Shown in pieces: positions 10,924 to 19,317 of a stretch of 64,000 nt of DNA. The position numbers and the translations under genes were made by a program. A model generated the notes under the pieces. That model saw only the letters and a list, made by a program, of their open reading frames with translations. It had not been told where the DNA came from and did no database searches. The DNA is from an uncultured Candidatus Binatia bacterium (lineage in GTDB: Bacteria; Desulfobacterota; Binatia; Bin18). The stretch covers positions 496,001-560,000 of the forward strand of contig OY282457.1 in assembly GCA_958296235.1 (NCBI GenBank), written 5' to 3'. Position 1 is the stretch's first letter. Every line of letters begins with the position of its first letter.

Positions 10924-11757
10924 CTATTCGGTCGCACCAGGAGAAGGTTCATCAGCTACGAAGTTGTGAATAGTTTGGAAATAGCGTTGCCCAGCGACCC
11001 TGTACAGGCCGACATGCTCCCCATCTGGTATTGGATAGAACTGCTTAGGTGAAGGAGCAAGGTCATACAAGTCGCGGCCTTGCTGAAAGGGCACGAGCCG
11101 ATCCTGGACGCCATGAATAACGAGCAGGGGAACCGTGAGCTGTGGAATAAGCCGGGCTGAGTTGAGATCGTCTTTCACTAAGAAAGCCAGGGGTGGCAGC
11201 ACGCTTTGTCCCATCGCGTGCAGGGAGTAAAACGGGGCTTCCAGAATCAGGCGTTCCGGGCGCGCCTCCAGTGCGGGGTCAACCGCGAGAGCAATCGCGA
11301 CCGCACAGCCCAGGGATTCACCAAAAAAGACGAGTCGCTTTCCTTTACTCCAGCCCCGTTCTTGAACGAGCCGGATAACGGCCCGACCATCGGACATAAT
11401 GCCGGGAATCGACGGGCGGCCGTGACTCAGACCATAGCCCTGGTAGTCAAACAGGATGTGGCTGCCGCCAACGTGAGTATGCATCAAATGGACGTGCTCT
11501 AACCGATTCTGAATATTGCCGCCATTCCCGTGAAACCAGATAAAGATGACGTCTCCCGGACCGGGGATATACCAGCCGTGCAGGAGCAGCCCCTTCTCTC
11601 CTCCAAAGCGAACATCCTCGTAGACCAGCCCATAGACTGCCGGCGTGACGTTGACAATCGGGCTGGGATGGAAAAGGAGAGTGTTCTTCAGCCATTCAAC
11701 CGGAGCGACGAAAGTCGAGACAAAAAAGGCGCTCCACCCGAGGACGGTCTGCGTCAT
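10924..11757 (-). CDS. Alpha/beta hydrolase with N-terminal membrane anchor
   Basis: ATG 11757 (MTQTVLGW) is chosen; a longer frame to 11916 would overlap the TfoX gene. The 277-residue protein begins with a hydrophobic helix and then an alpha/beta-hydrolase fold of the BEM46/FrsA-like kind: oxyanion segment WFHGNGGNIQNR, nucleophile elbow GESLGCA (Ser, about residue 150), acid in HGVQDRLVPF and catalytic His in PDGEHVGLY. These membrane-anchored serine hydrolases have unknown natural substrates. It is directly upstream of the AsmA-like gene. Confidence 0.8.
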   Translation of the reverse strand: MTQTVLGWSAFFVSTFVAPVEWLKNTLLFHPSPIVNVTPAVYGLVYEDVRFGGEKGLLLHGWYIPGPGDVIFIWFHGNGGNIQNRLEHVHLMHTHVGGSHILFDYQGYGLSHGRPSIPGIMSDGRAVIRLVQERGWSKGKRLVFFGESLGCAVAIALAVDPALEARPERLILEAPFYSLHAMGQSVLPPLAFLVKDDLNSARLIPQLTVPLLVIHGVQDRLVPFQQGRDLYDLAPSPKQFYPIPDGEHVGLYRVAGQRYFQTIHNFVADEPSPGATE

Positions 11758-11824
11758 GTCTGTCACTGATATCTGCCCCGCTCGCGCGGGCCGTAAGGAT
11801 GGGGGGCGAGCTATTCCTGCGGTT

Positions 11825-12268
11825 TCACCTTCTGGGTTGCTTCTTTTGATATAAGCCACTCCGACCTTCTGACAAATCACGTTGAGCCAGATATTCTTCT
11901 GGACTGCCCTGACCACTCACAAAGCCATAGCTGGCCTGCACGAACTCGTCGACCTTGTCTTCGTCCGTCAGGGTCTCTGCACTGAGCGCCAGATATTCCC
12001 GCATCACAAACTCTCCACCACCAGGATGAAAAAGGGCTCCAGCCCGACTGGCACTCGCGGAAATCAGCTGCATGGCCGGGAGTTTCAGGGCCAAGTCTTC
12101 ACCCAGGAGAAAAGAAAAGGGATTGCCATTGGCATAGTAGCACAAGCCGCCAAACATGCGGCGCTGCGTGACCCCGGTCAGTCCCAAACGGGCAATGGCT
12201 TCATCCAAAGTCAACTGATGCCGCGGCGGCGGACGTTTTGCCTTTTGCTTGGCTATCTTTTGTGTCAT
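11825..12268 (-). CDS. TfoX N-terminal-domain protein
   Basis: A 147-residue protein whose core is the TfoX_N domain: VTQRRMFGGLCYYANGNPF followed by LGEDLALKLP and the Phe-His-Pro segment typical of the family (LFHPGGGEFVMREYLAL). TfoX/Sxy regulates competence in gamma-proteobacteria but needs a C-terminal domain, absent here. Stand-alone TfoX_N proteins are widespread and uncharacterised. The N-terminus is very basic (KIAKQKAKRPPPRH). Confidence 0.75.
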   Translation of the reverse strand: MTQKIAKQKAKRPPPRHQLTLDEAIARLGLTGVTQRRMFGGLCYYANGNPFSFLLGEDLALKLPAMQLISASASRAGALFHPGGGEFVMREYLALSAETLTDEDKVDEFVQASYGFVSGQGSPEEYLAQRDLSEGRSGLYQKKQPRR

Positions 12269-12304
12269 GGCGATCGAGACAGAGCGGATATCTGCGGTTG
12301 CTGT

Positions 12305-12781
12305 CTATAAGAGCCCCTGAGGGCCCTCTCCCTCGACCACGGTTCCGGGGGCGATGACCAGCCCCAATCCGACCAGTATCCAAAGCAGGACAATGCCGCA
12401 TACAATCCCTATAGCAATGGCGCTCCAGTACGACGCAAGCGCACCCCCTTGTTGGAGGTGCAAGGCAAGAGCCCGCCCCTGCAGACGAGTCGCCAGGAAA
12501 TACATGACAAAGACTTGGAGACCAACCAGGAGCGCCTCAATCATACGTTGCTCTTGCGGTATCAATCTGCTGAGGAGCAACGAGCCTATCGTCAGCAGCC
12601 CTGTCCAGATGAAAATATCTCGAACGGCACCGGGTTGAGACAGTCTCCGGCAATTCATTGACAGCAGGACACCCCCGGCAAGGGGAGAACCAAGGAAAGT
12701 GGCTAAGACAACTGCCCACACAGAATAGAGCGGCTCTTGCGGAGTATTCGTCCTGTGGCTGGGTAGATCAGTCGGCGGCAT
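12305..12781 (-). CDS. Hypothetical four-helix membrane protein
   Basis: ATG 12781 is preceded by GGAGAGGT and is preferred over the upstream GTG at 12820; 158 residues. After a short polar N-terminus there are four hydrophobic stretches (starting near YSVWAVVLATFLGSPLAGG, FIWTGLLTIGSLLL, EALLVGLQVFVMYFLA and WSAIAIGIVCGIVLLWI). I do not recognise the family. It reads toward the TfoX gene, with a 36-base gap. Confidence 0.55.
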   Translation of the reverse strand: MPPTDLPSHRTNTPQEPLYSVWAVVLATFLGSPLAGGVLLSMNCRRLSQPGAVRDIFIWTGLLTIGSLLLSRLIPQEQRMIEALLVGLQVFVMYFLATRLQGRALALHLQQGGALASYWSAIAIGIVCGIVLLWILVGLGLVIAPGTVVEGEGPQGLL

Positions 12782-12862
12782 GGCACCTCTCCACACAAGA
12801 TATCCATCGGTCACGGTCAACGCCTGAAGGCGCTCTGAGGCTACCCTTTGCCCCAGGACAAT

Positions 12863-13017
12863 TCAACTGAGCACGACACCGGCGCTCGTGCGTTTATTTG
12901 CTTCCTCACCACGGGCTATGCCACACCCAGGGCAGGCCGTCCAGGAGGCCAGCGTATGGCAAGAGGCACAGCACACGTGGCACGGTTTTCAAAATCCGCG
13001 TGTTCCATTCTCTGCAT
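12863..13017 (-). pseudogene. Remnant of a zinc-ribbon protein, one-base frameshift
   Basis: On the minus strand ATG 13017 opens MQRMEHADFEN; one base appears to be missing at about 12983, after which the next frame reads PCHVCCASCHTLASW then TACPGCGIARGEEANK and stops at 12863. The Cys spacing (CxxCCxxC ... CxxCG) is that of a double zinc ribbon. Without the shift the Cys-rich frame meets a TGA just upstream of the first Cys. This is the only coding-like content I see in the gap between 12782 and 13177. It could also be a 37-residue ORF from an internal GTG, or an assembly error. Confidence 0.35.
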
Positions 13018-13177
13018 CTGTCGCTCCACACGGCTGGGCTGGGAGATTTTCCGATTATCGACCGACTGTCTCCAGCGAGGTCTGGTCGAAGGCCGACAAC
13101 AGCGCTAGTATTGGCCCGGACTCACTGCGATGTTCGTCAACAGGCAGCCTGCGGCCAAACGAAAAAGGGGGTGACGT

Positions 13178-14374
13178 GTGAGCGCGCTGGATCATATTCG
13201 AATACTCGATTTAACCCAATTTGAGGCCGGCCCTTCGTGTACTGAAATTCTGGCCTTTCTGGGCGCAGACGTGGTGAAGGTTGAGCCTCCCAAAGGCGGG
13301 GACCAGGGCCGGTATCTCATTACCGATAAGCCGGGACTCGATTCGCCCTATTTTCTCTTGTTGAACGCCAGCAAGAAAAGCATCAGCATCAACCTCAAAA
13401 GCGAAAAAGGGTTGGGGCTCTTTAAGCAGCTCGTGCCGCACTTTGACGTCCTGGTTGAGAATTACGGCCCGGGCGCAATCGCTGCTCTGGGTCTGGGGTA
13501 TGACGTTGTCGCGGCGCTTAACCCGCGGATTGTCTACGCTCAGGTCAAAGGGTTTGGGACCTACGGCCCTTATGCTGGATTCAAGAGCTTTGACATGATT
13601 GCGCAGGCCACCGGCGGAGCCATGAGTGTGACGGGCACTCAGGACACGCCACCGCTGCGCCCTGGTCCGACCATAGGCGATACCGGAACGGGGATCCACT
13701 GTGCGGTTGGCATTCTCTCGGCCCTGCTCCAGCGTGAGAAAACCGGCACAGGTCAGCGGGTTGAGGTAGCCATGCAGGATGCGGTGGTGAATCTGACCCG
13801 CATTGGCATGATGAGTCATTATTACGGCGCTGTCCCGGCCCAACGCGCCGGCAATCGGCTGGCGGCCATGGCTCCAACCGACCTCTATCCCTGCGCGCCG
13901 GGCGGCCCCAACGACTACGCCTACATCATTAACACCACCCCGGCGATGTGGGAGAATACCCTGACAACAATCGGCCGGGCGGACCTCATCAACGATCCAC
14001 GTTTTCACGACCAGAAGAGTCGCAATGAACACTTTGACGCAGTGTTTGCCATCATTGCGGACTGGACGAAACAGCGAGACAAATTTTCGGTGATGGAAGC
14101 CTTTGGCCAGGCCGGCGTGCCGTGTGGAGCCGTGCTCGACAGCGGCGATATCCTCGCCAACGAACATCTCAAAGAGCGCGGCATGATCACCCACGTCGAG
14201 CATCCAACCCGCGGGGGTTTTACCATGCCGGGCTGCGCGGTCCAGATGTCGGATTCTCCAGCCGAAGTGCAGCCCGCTCCGCTCCTGGGGCAGCACAATG
14301 CAGATATTTTCGGCTCCCTGCTGGGTCTGACGGAAGGAGATTTGGCGGGACTCAAGGACGACGGCATTATCTAG
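13178..14374 (+). CDS. CaiB/BaiF (class III) CoA transferase
   Basis: GTG 13178 follows AAAAAGGGGG; 398 residues. Family III CoA transferases move CoA between carboxylic acids through an aspartyl-CoA anhydride. The N-terminal signature is ILDLTQFEAGPSCTEILAFLGADVVKVEPP and the catalytic Asp is in VEVAMQDAVVN (about residue 195). Other conserved parts are LVENYGPG and DIGxxP-like IGDTGTGIH. The donor and acceptor are not predictable; context (Fe-S ETF oxidoreductase downstream) suggests acyl-CoA catabolism. Confidence 0.9.
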   Translation: MSALDHIRILDLTQFEAGPSCTEILAFLGADVVKVEPPKGGDQGRYLITDKPGLDSPYFLLLNASKKSISINLKSEKGLGLFKQLVPHFDVLVENYGPGAIAALGLGYDVVAALNPRIVYAQVKGFGTYGPYAGFKSFDMIAQATGGAMSVTGTQDTPPLRPGPTIGDTGTGIHCAVGILSALLQREKTGTGQRVEVAMQDAVVNLTRIGMMSHYYGAVPAQRAGNRLAAMAPTDLYPCAPGGPNDYAYIINTTPAMWENTLTTIGRADLINDPRFHDQKSRNEHFDAVFAIIADWTKQRDKFSVMEAFGQAGVPCGAVLDSGDILANEHLKERGMITHVEHPTRGGFTMPGCAVQMSDSPAEVQPAPLLGQHNADIFGSLLGLTEGDLAGLKDDGII

Positions 14375-14456
14375 TCGGTGGTCCCTTCCTCAAGAGAGAC
14401 ACCCTTGCGGCTCTGCCTCAAAGCTGACACAAAAAAGAGCCGTACAGGAGGAAGGC

Positions 14457-16574
14457 ATGGAAGAGGTCACCAGAGAAATTTTGTGGAACATCTCACTGGC
14501 CGGCAAGGTAGTGATGTATATCCTACTGTTCACTACCTTCTTTGGTGCGCCGCTCTATCTCGCCTACGAATGGTGGCAGCGGATTAAGCATGGGGCGGCG
14601 ACCACCCGTATTGATAATATTCCAGAACGGACCAAACTGTTTCTCCTCGACGCCTTTGGGCAAGGCAACGTCGTGCAGGAAAAGCCGGGCGGTCTCTACC
14701 ATCTGACACTCTTTGTCGCCTTCTTCGGTCTGTTCATTGGGACCGGGCTGGTCACGCTTGAGCATGACACGCCCATGCACTTCTATTTTGGAGCCTTTTA
14801 CAAAGTCTATAAATTTGTCCTCGACACCTGCGGGGTGTTGCTCATTGCCGCCTGCGGACTGTTTCTGTATCGCCGCTACGTCCAGCGACCGGCGGCCCAT
14901 GCCGGTCCGGCTGAAGAAAAAATGGTAGATAATTTCGAGAACCGCGTCGGCTATGGCCTGCCGCTGCTGCTCATCTTGCTCATTGGCGTGACCGGTCTCA
15001 TGCTTGAAGGAGTTCGTATTCACACCAACCCCGCCAGTCACCCTGGCTGGGCCTATGCGGGGATGGCCTTCGCCGGTGTCTTTGCCCTGGCCGACGCCGG
15101 CGAAGGCACGCATCAAATCGTGTGGTGGGTGCACCTGCTCATTATCACCGCATTTTTCGGTCTGATTCCGTTTACCAAAATGCGGCATATATTCCTGGCC
15201 CCGGTCAATATCTTCTTCAGCAATCTGAAACCGCGCGGGCGTCTGGAGCCGATTACCGACTTTGAGACCGCGGAAACCTTTGGCGTCGCACAGGTTGAAG
15301 AGTATAGCTGGAAACAATTGCTCGACATGGCGTCCTGCCTCGAATGCGGGCGCTGTACGCTCAACTGTCCCACGGTCAATACGGAGAAGCCGCTGAACCC
15401 CAAGAAGCTGGTTATGGTGCAACGCGAGCATCTCATCCAAAAGACGCCCTTTCTCTTACAGCTTGCCGCGGTTAAAGCGCAGAACGCGCAAAACGGCACG
15501 CAGGTCGAGCTGCCGGTCTGGGATGGGGCGGACATGATTACCGAAGTGGCGACCGAGGACGTCATCTGGGGCTGTACGACGTGTGGCTGGTGTGAGGAAG
15601 GCTGCCCGGTCAATATCGAGCATATTCAACGTATTGTGGATATGCGGCGCTACGACGTCATGATGGAAGCGCGGTTTCCACAAGAAGTCGTCAACGTCTT
15701 CAAAGGCCTGGAAACCAATTCCAACCCGTGGAATCTGGGTTTTGACAAACGCGCGGACTGGGCGGCCGGACTGGGAGTAAAGACCCTGGCCGAAGACCCA
15801 GAAGCCGAGGTGCTCTACTGGGTCGGCTGTGCCGGTTCGTTTGATGAACGCAACCAAAAAGTCTCTACCGCCATGGTCAATATCTTACAGAAAGCCGGCG
15901 TGCGCTTCGCCATTCTGGGCAAAGAGGAAGGCTGTACGGGTGATCCGGCTCGGCGTTTGGGCAACGAGTATCTCTACAGCATGCTTGCTGAGCAAAACGT
16001 CCAGACCCTGAATGGCTATAACGTCAAGGAAGTGATTACCCAGTGTCCGCACTGCTTCCACACGATTGCCAACGAATATCCAGACCTGGGCGGGAACTAC
16101 AAAGTCTACCACAGCTCGGAGTATATTGAGGAGCTGGTCAAGCGAGACAAGATCAGCCCGCGCGTCCTGAATGAGCAGAACACGACCTTCCACGATCCCT
16201 GCTATCTCAGTCGCCACAATGGTCGTTACGCGCCGCCTCGGGAGGCCTTGCGGGCCATTCCGGGCATCAAGCTCAATGACGTCGAGCAGTCGAAAAGCCG
16301 CACCTTCTGTTGCGGGGCTGGCGGTGGCTCAGTCTGGAAAGAAGAGACCCAGGGTTCACGTATTAACTACACCCGCGTGGACCAGCTCATGAAAGCCGAA
16401 CCCGAGACCATTGCCGTCGGCTGCCCGTACTGCATGATCATGATGGACGATGCCGTCAAAGGGAAGGACCTTGACGAGAAAGTTCAGGTCAAAGACCTGG
16501 TTGAACTCGTCTCCGAATCACTCAATGACGAGGAAGAGACGGCGCGCCCGGAAGAGGCGGAAACGACCCATTAA
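14457..16574 (+). CDS. Membrane Fe-S oxidoreductase, ETF:(mena)quinone-type (HdrD/GlpC-like)
   Basis: A 705-residue fusion. The first 270 residues hold about five membrane helices like the cytochrome b-type NarI/HdrE domain. Two 4Fe-4S motifs follow, CLECGRCTLNCP (about residue 293) and CTTCGWCEEGCP (about 372), then two CCG domains (WVGCAG near 455; PCYLSRHNG near 580 and FCCGAGGG near 617). This order is that of the membrane protein proposed to pass electrons from electron-transfer flavoprotein to quinone during beta-oxidation. GGAGGAAGGC precedes the ATG. It sits behind a CoA transferase, fitting that role; no etfAB genes are in the window. Confidence 0.85.
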   Translation: MEEVTREILWNISLAGKVVMYILLFTTFFGAPLYLAYEWWQRIKHGAATTRIDNIPERTKLFLLDAFGQGNVVQEKPGGLYHLTLFVAFFGLFIGTGLVTLEHDTPMHFYFGAFYKVYKFVLDTCGVLLIAACGLFLYRRYVQRPAAHAGPAEEKMVDNFENRVGYGLPLLLILLIGVTGLMLEGVRIHTNPASHPGWAYAGMAFAGVFALADAGEGTHQIVWWVHLLIITAFFGLIPFTKMRHIFLAPVNIFFSNLKPRGRLEPITDFETAETFGVAQVEEYSWKQLLDMASCLECGRCTLNCPTVNTEKPLNPKKLVMVQREHLIQKTPFLLQLAAVKAQNAQNGTQVELPVWDGADMITEVATEDVIWGCTTCGWCEEGCPVNIEHIQRIVDMRRYDVMMEARFPQEVVNVFKGLETNSNPWNLGFDKRADWAAGLGVKTLAEDPEAEVLYWVGCAGSFDERNQKVSTAMVNILQKAGVRFAILGKEEGCTGDPARRLGNEYLYSMLAEQNVQTLNGYNVKEVITQCPHCFHTIANEYPDLGGNYKVYHSSEYIEELVKRDKISPRVLNEQNTTFHDPCYLSRHNGRYAPPREALRAIPGIKLNDVEQSKSRTFCCGAGGGSVWKEETQGSRINYTRVDQLMKAEPETIAVGCPYCMIMMDDAVKGKDLDEKVQVKDLVELVSESLNDEEETARPEEAETTH

Positions 16575-16585
16575 GTTATCGAACG

Positions 16586-17092
16586 TTGCATACTCTTCCG
16601 TTTCACAAACACCACTCTCTCTCAAAGAGGGATAGGGCGAGGGGGAATGCCCTCCTCCTGCTCGTCTCCATTCTTCTTCTCGCCTGCCCTTCCTCTTCCT
16701 CCTCTTCTCCCCAGGTCATCATCCACCCCCAAGGCGGAGCCCCCGTCCACGTCACAGTCGAAGTTGCAGACACGCAGGAAAAACGTCAGCGCGGCCTCAT
16801 GTATCGCAACGAACTGCCGGCGTTCAGCGGCATGCTCTTTATTTTCCCGCAGGAAACTCTGCTCAGCTTTTGGATGAAAAACACCCCGCTGCCGCTCGAT
16901 ATCATCTATATCAACGCGAGCTTTACCATCGTCCATATCGCCGAAAACACAACGCCCTACTCCACCGCCGGCATCCCCTCCAAACACCCAGCCAGATATG
17001 TGCTTGAAGTCAATGGCGGATTTTGCCAGCAACATGGCATTGTCGCCCAGGGTCGGGTTGAGTTCTCACAGGTTCCCTCAAAACTCCTGTAA
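16586..17092 (+). CDS. DUF192 lipoprotein
   Basis: The DUF192 domain (about residues 48-160) is clear: RGLMYRNELPAFSGMLFIFP, SFWMKNTPLPLDIIYI and a C-terminal ARYVLEVNGGF. DUF192 proteins are small exported proteins of unknown function. A lipobox-like ILLLAC at about residue 34 suggests a lipoprotein. The only start upstream of the hydrophobic segment is TTG 16586; part of the N-terminal code lies in a dispersed repeat (16611-16646), which may have displaced the original start. Start uncertain. Confidence 0.75.
   Translation: MHTLPFHKHHSLSKRDRARGNALLLLVSILLLACPSSSSSSPQVIIHPQGGAPVHVTVEVADTQEKRQRGLMYRNELPAFSGMLFIFPQETLLSFWMKNTPLPLDIIYINASFTIVHIAENTTPYSTAGIPSKHPARYVLEVNGGFCQQHGIVAQGRVEFSQVPSKLL
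16611..16646. repeat. Dispersed palindromic repeat, short copy
   Basis: Reads caccactctctctcaaaga then gggatagggcgaggggg: arms of the CTCTC...GAGAGGG type, the same class as the copies at 40273, 44272 and 52649. It overlaps the presumed N-terminal codons of the DUF192 gene. Confidence 0.5.
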
Positions 17093-17149
17093 CGCTCGTC
17101 TTTTGGGTAAGCTGAGGCATAGGGAATCATTTGGACGCTCGGTCAGAAA

Positions 17150-17863
17150 GTGGTAAGGTTCCGCATTGTGCCGGTTGCATCCTACGTCTTCCTCTCTGTT
17201 TTAGCCGCGCTCACGCTCGGAGTGACGCCGCTCTCCGGGCATTCGTCGGCCCCTCTCGGATTTTTCCCCTTATCACCTCCTGCCGTCTCAGACGAAAGAC
17301 TGGAGAAAGGGAAATTCCTCGTTGCAGCAAATCATCTTCATGACCCCAATTTCTCACAGACCGTCATCTATCTCGTTGCCTACAGCCAACGGGGTGCCAT
17401 GGGCGTGGTGGTCAATCGTCCGACGGATGTTCAGCTGGCGCGCGCACTGCCACATTTGGCAGACCAGCCGCATGCGGAGGATGTGATCTATGTCGGAGGT
17501 CCGGTCGGACGAGCCCAGATGCTCTTGCTTGTTCGCTCACAGACATTTCCGCTTGGAGAAACGCTCCCTATCACACAAGAGGTTTCAGTCACGTCCAGCC
17601 TCGATAATTTAACCCGGCTGGCCGCGACAGCGACGGCACAGTTTCACGTGTACGCGGGCTATGCCGGCTGGTCACCCCGTCAACTTGACTCCGAAGTCGC
17701 ACGAGGCGATTGGCACGTTATGCCCGGAGAGCCGACAACGCTTTTTGATACAGACCTGAAAAACATCTGGTCGGCCCTGAGAAACAAGGACACCCGCAAC
17801 GCTGCGGAGTGGATCCACTACAGACCGCCCATATATCCGAAAAGACCGCGAGCCAGCTATTAA
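17150..17863 (+). CDS. YqgE/AlgH family protein with signal peptide
   Basis: A 237-residue protein from GTG 17150. The YqgE fold runs from about residue 50: KGKFLVAANHLHDPNFSQTVIYL, GAMGVVVNRPTD, YVGGPVGRAQMLLL and the C-terminal VYAGYAGWSPRQLDSEVARGDW. YqgE/AlgH proteins are normally cytosolic and of about 185 residues; AlgH was first linked to alginate regulation. This copy has a 48-residue N-terminal addition with a hydrophobic segment (SYVFLSVLAALTLGV), which looks like a signal peptide or anchor. Conserved GxRxxG-type residues are retained in the core. Confidence 0.85.
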   Translation: MVRFRIVPVASYVFLSVLAALTLGVTPLSGHSSAPLGFFPLSPPAVSDERLEKGKFLVAANHLHDPNFSQTVIYLVAYSQRGAMGVVVNRPTDVQLARALPHLADQPHAEDVIYVGGPVGRAQMLLLVRSQTFPLGETLPITQEVSVTSSLDNLTRLAATATAQFHVYAGYAGWSPRQLDSEVARGDWHVMPGEPTTLFDTDLKNIWSALRNKDTRNAAEWIHYRPPIYPKRPRASY

Positions 17864-17906
17864 CTAGCTACTAACCAGCTACTAATAAGGTTCAGGAGGA
17901 AACACC

Positions 17907-18287
17907 GTGGCAAGCGTAGAATGGACTACCCGCTTATTTAACTCCATTGATACCAACGATACCCATACTTTTGCGAGCTTCCTCACCCCCGACGCGCTTT
18001 TTCAGTTTGCCAACCAAGAGCCAGTCCTCGGGAAAGAGGCTGCGCGTCAAACAGTGACCGAATTTCTCTTGAGCATTAAAGCCATTCATCACGACGTCCT
18101 GGACGTCTGGGAGAAGGAAGGGGCGACGGCGTGCCACGGCATCGTTACCTATACGCGCCACGACTCCAGCCAACTCCGCGTCCCATTTGCCAATGTGTTC
18201 AAAATGCAGGGAAATTTGATTCAGGAATATCTGATCTACGTTGATGCGTCACAGCTCTATGCCCCAGACGCTCCCTCGTGTTCTTGA
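17907..18287 (+). CDS. NTF2-like / SnoaL-like protein
   Basis: GTG 17907 stands 8 bases after a perfect AGGAGG. The 126-residue protein is a single cone-shaped NTF2-like domain: FNSIDTNDTHTFASFLTPDALFQFAN, HHDVLDVW and the late strand RVPFANVFKMQGNLIQEYLIYVD. Such domains include polyketide cyclases, ketosteroid isomerases and binding proteins; catalytic residues cannot be identified. It is separated from yqgE by 43 bases that hold a short duplication (actagctactaaccagctactaa split here as two repeats of about 10 bases). Confidence 0.75.
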   Translation: MASVEWTTRLFNSIDTNDTHTFASFLTPDALFQFANQEPVLGKEAARQTVTEFLLSIKAIHHDVLDVWEKEGATACHGIVTYTRHDSSQLRVPFANVFKMQGNLIQEYLIYVDASQLYAPDAPSCS

Positions 18288-18540
18288 ACGCAGATAAGGA
18301 AGAATGAGAACCATTGCAGGGAAGATTGACAAAAAAGACGTTCTTGGATGGGGGCCTTTAGATATAAACAGAATGTATGGTGGAGAGAGTATAGAGGAAC
18401 CATTATTTTTCCTGGTCAGCATTCTTCAAACTGAGCCGCTGTCAATGATTTGACTTATTCGCCAGGATATATTAGCAACCTGTTTATTGATCCCATCCGG
18501 TCGGGGCAGAAGCGGTTCACGAAGGAGACATAGGAGAATT
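18288..18540 (+). promoter_or_regulatory. AT-rich gap upstream of the TonB operon
   Basis: This 253-base gap is visibly richer in A+T than its surroundings. It has a TTGACA at 18326-18331 and a second TTGACT at 18450-18455 with GATATATT following, but neither has a -10 box at the usual 16-18 base distance. The promoter of the operon is most likely here; I see no Fur-box or other recognisable operator. Confidence 0.3.
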
Positions 18541-19317
18541 ATGAAACACAAGACCTACCTCACATGGCTGCTCGTGTGGGCCTGTTTTAGTGGCTGGTCG
18601 GAACGCGTCAATGCCCAGCCGCTTGAACAATTGATAGAAACGCAAAATGCTGCGGTAACGGAGGCCATCCGCTCTCAAGACACCATCGACGCACTTGCGG
18701 ACGAAACACAGCGCATGCTGAGCACCTATCGGAGCACCATCCGACAGACGGAAAGTCTGCAAGTCTATGTTGAGCAGCTCGACCGTCTCCTTGACTCCCA
18801 ACAGAAAGAAGCCGCATCGCTCGAAACTCAACTCCAGGAAATTGAGGTCACCCAACGCGACATTGTGCCTTTGCTGGTCCGCATGCTGGATCATCTCGTC
18901 CAGTTTGTCGCCCTGGATATTCCTTTTTTACCCGAAGAACGTCAGGAGCGGCTGACTCGTCTCCGCAACACTTTCGATCAATCGGACCTGACGATTACCG
19001 AGAAATATCGCAGCATCATGGAGGCGTATCAGATTGAGACGGACTATGGCCGGACGATTGAGGGCTACCGTGGGGCCGTCACTATCGACGGACAGGAGCG
19101 CACGGTTGACTTTTTGCGGGTCGGACGGCTGGCGCTTCTGTATCAAGGTCTGGATGGCCAGGAGGTAGGACACTGGAATCGGCTCACCCAGGAGTGGGAA
19201 CCCTTGCCGAGCAGTTATCGCCGAGCCATCAATCGGGGGTTACAGATAGCGGCAAAACAATCCGTGCCCAACCTCCTGCTGCTCCCCGTCCCAGCGCCAA
19301 GCGAGGTGAATCCGTGA
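18541..19317 (+). CDS. DUF3450 periplasmic coiled-coil protein of a TonB system
   Basis: AGGAGAATT precedes ATG 18541; 258 residues. A signal peptide (WLLVWACFSGWS, cleavage near NAQ) is followed by a long coiled coil (about residues 25-110) and the DUF3450 core (IVPLLVRMLDHLVQFVALDIPFLPEERQER, LLYQGLDGQEVGHWN). DUF3450 genes regularly stand at the head of exbB-exbB-exbD-tonB-TPR operons in proteobacteria, as here. Its stop overlaps the GTG of the next gene (GTGA), so the two are translationally coupled. It is thought to act with the long ExbB in the periplasm. Confidence 0.88.
   Translation: MKHKTYLTWLLVWACFSGWSERVNAQPLEQLIETQNAAVTEAIRSQDTIDALADETQRMLSTYRSTIRQTESLQVYVEQLDRLLDSQQKEAASLETQLQEIEVTQRDIVPLLVRMLDHLVQFVALDIPFLPEERQERLTRLRNTFDQSDLTITEKYRSIMEAYQIETDYGRTIEGYRGAVTIDGQERTVDFLRVGRLALLYQGLDGQEVGHWNRLTQEWEPLPSSYRRAINRGLQIAAKQSVPNLLLLPVPAPSEVNP

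Noticed and set aside
12863-13060. Second selenoprotein (TGA before the zinc-ribbon Cys cluster)
   Set aside because: The frame upstream of that TGA has no start or protein-like sequence, while the neighbouring frame joins it with a one-base shift.
13211-14296. 361-residue minus-strand ORF opposite the CoA transferase
   Set aside because: Composition follows the complement of a well-recognised gene; no motifs.
14523-15440. 305-residue minus-strand ORF opposite the Fe-S oxidoreductase
   Set aside because: Shadow of a strongly conserved gene.
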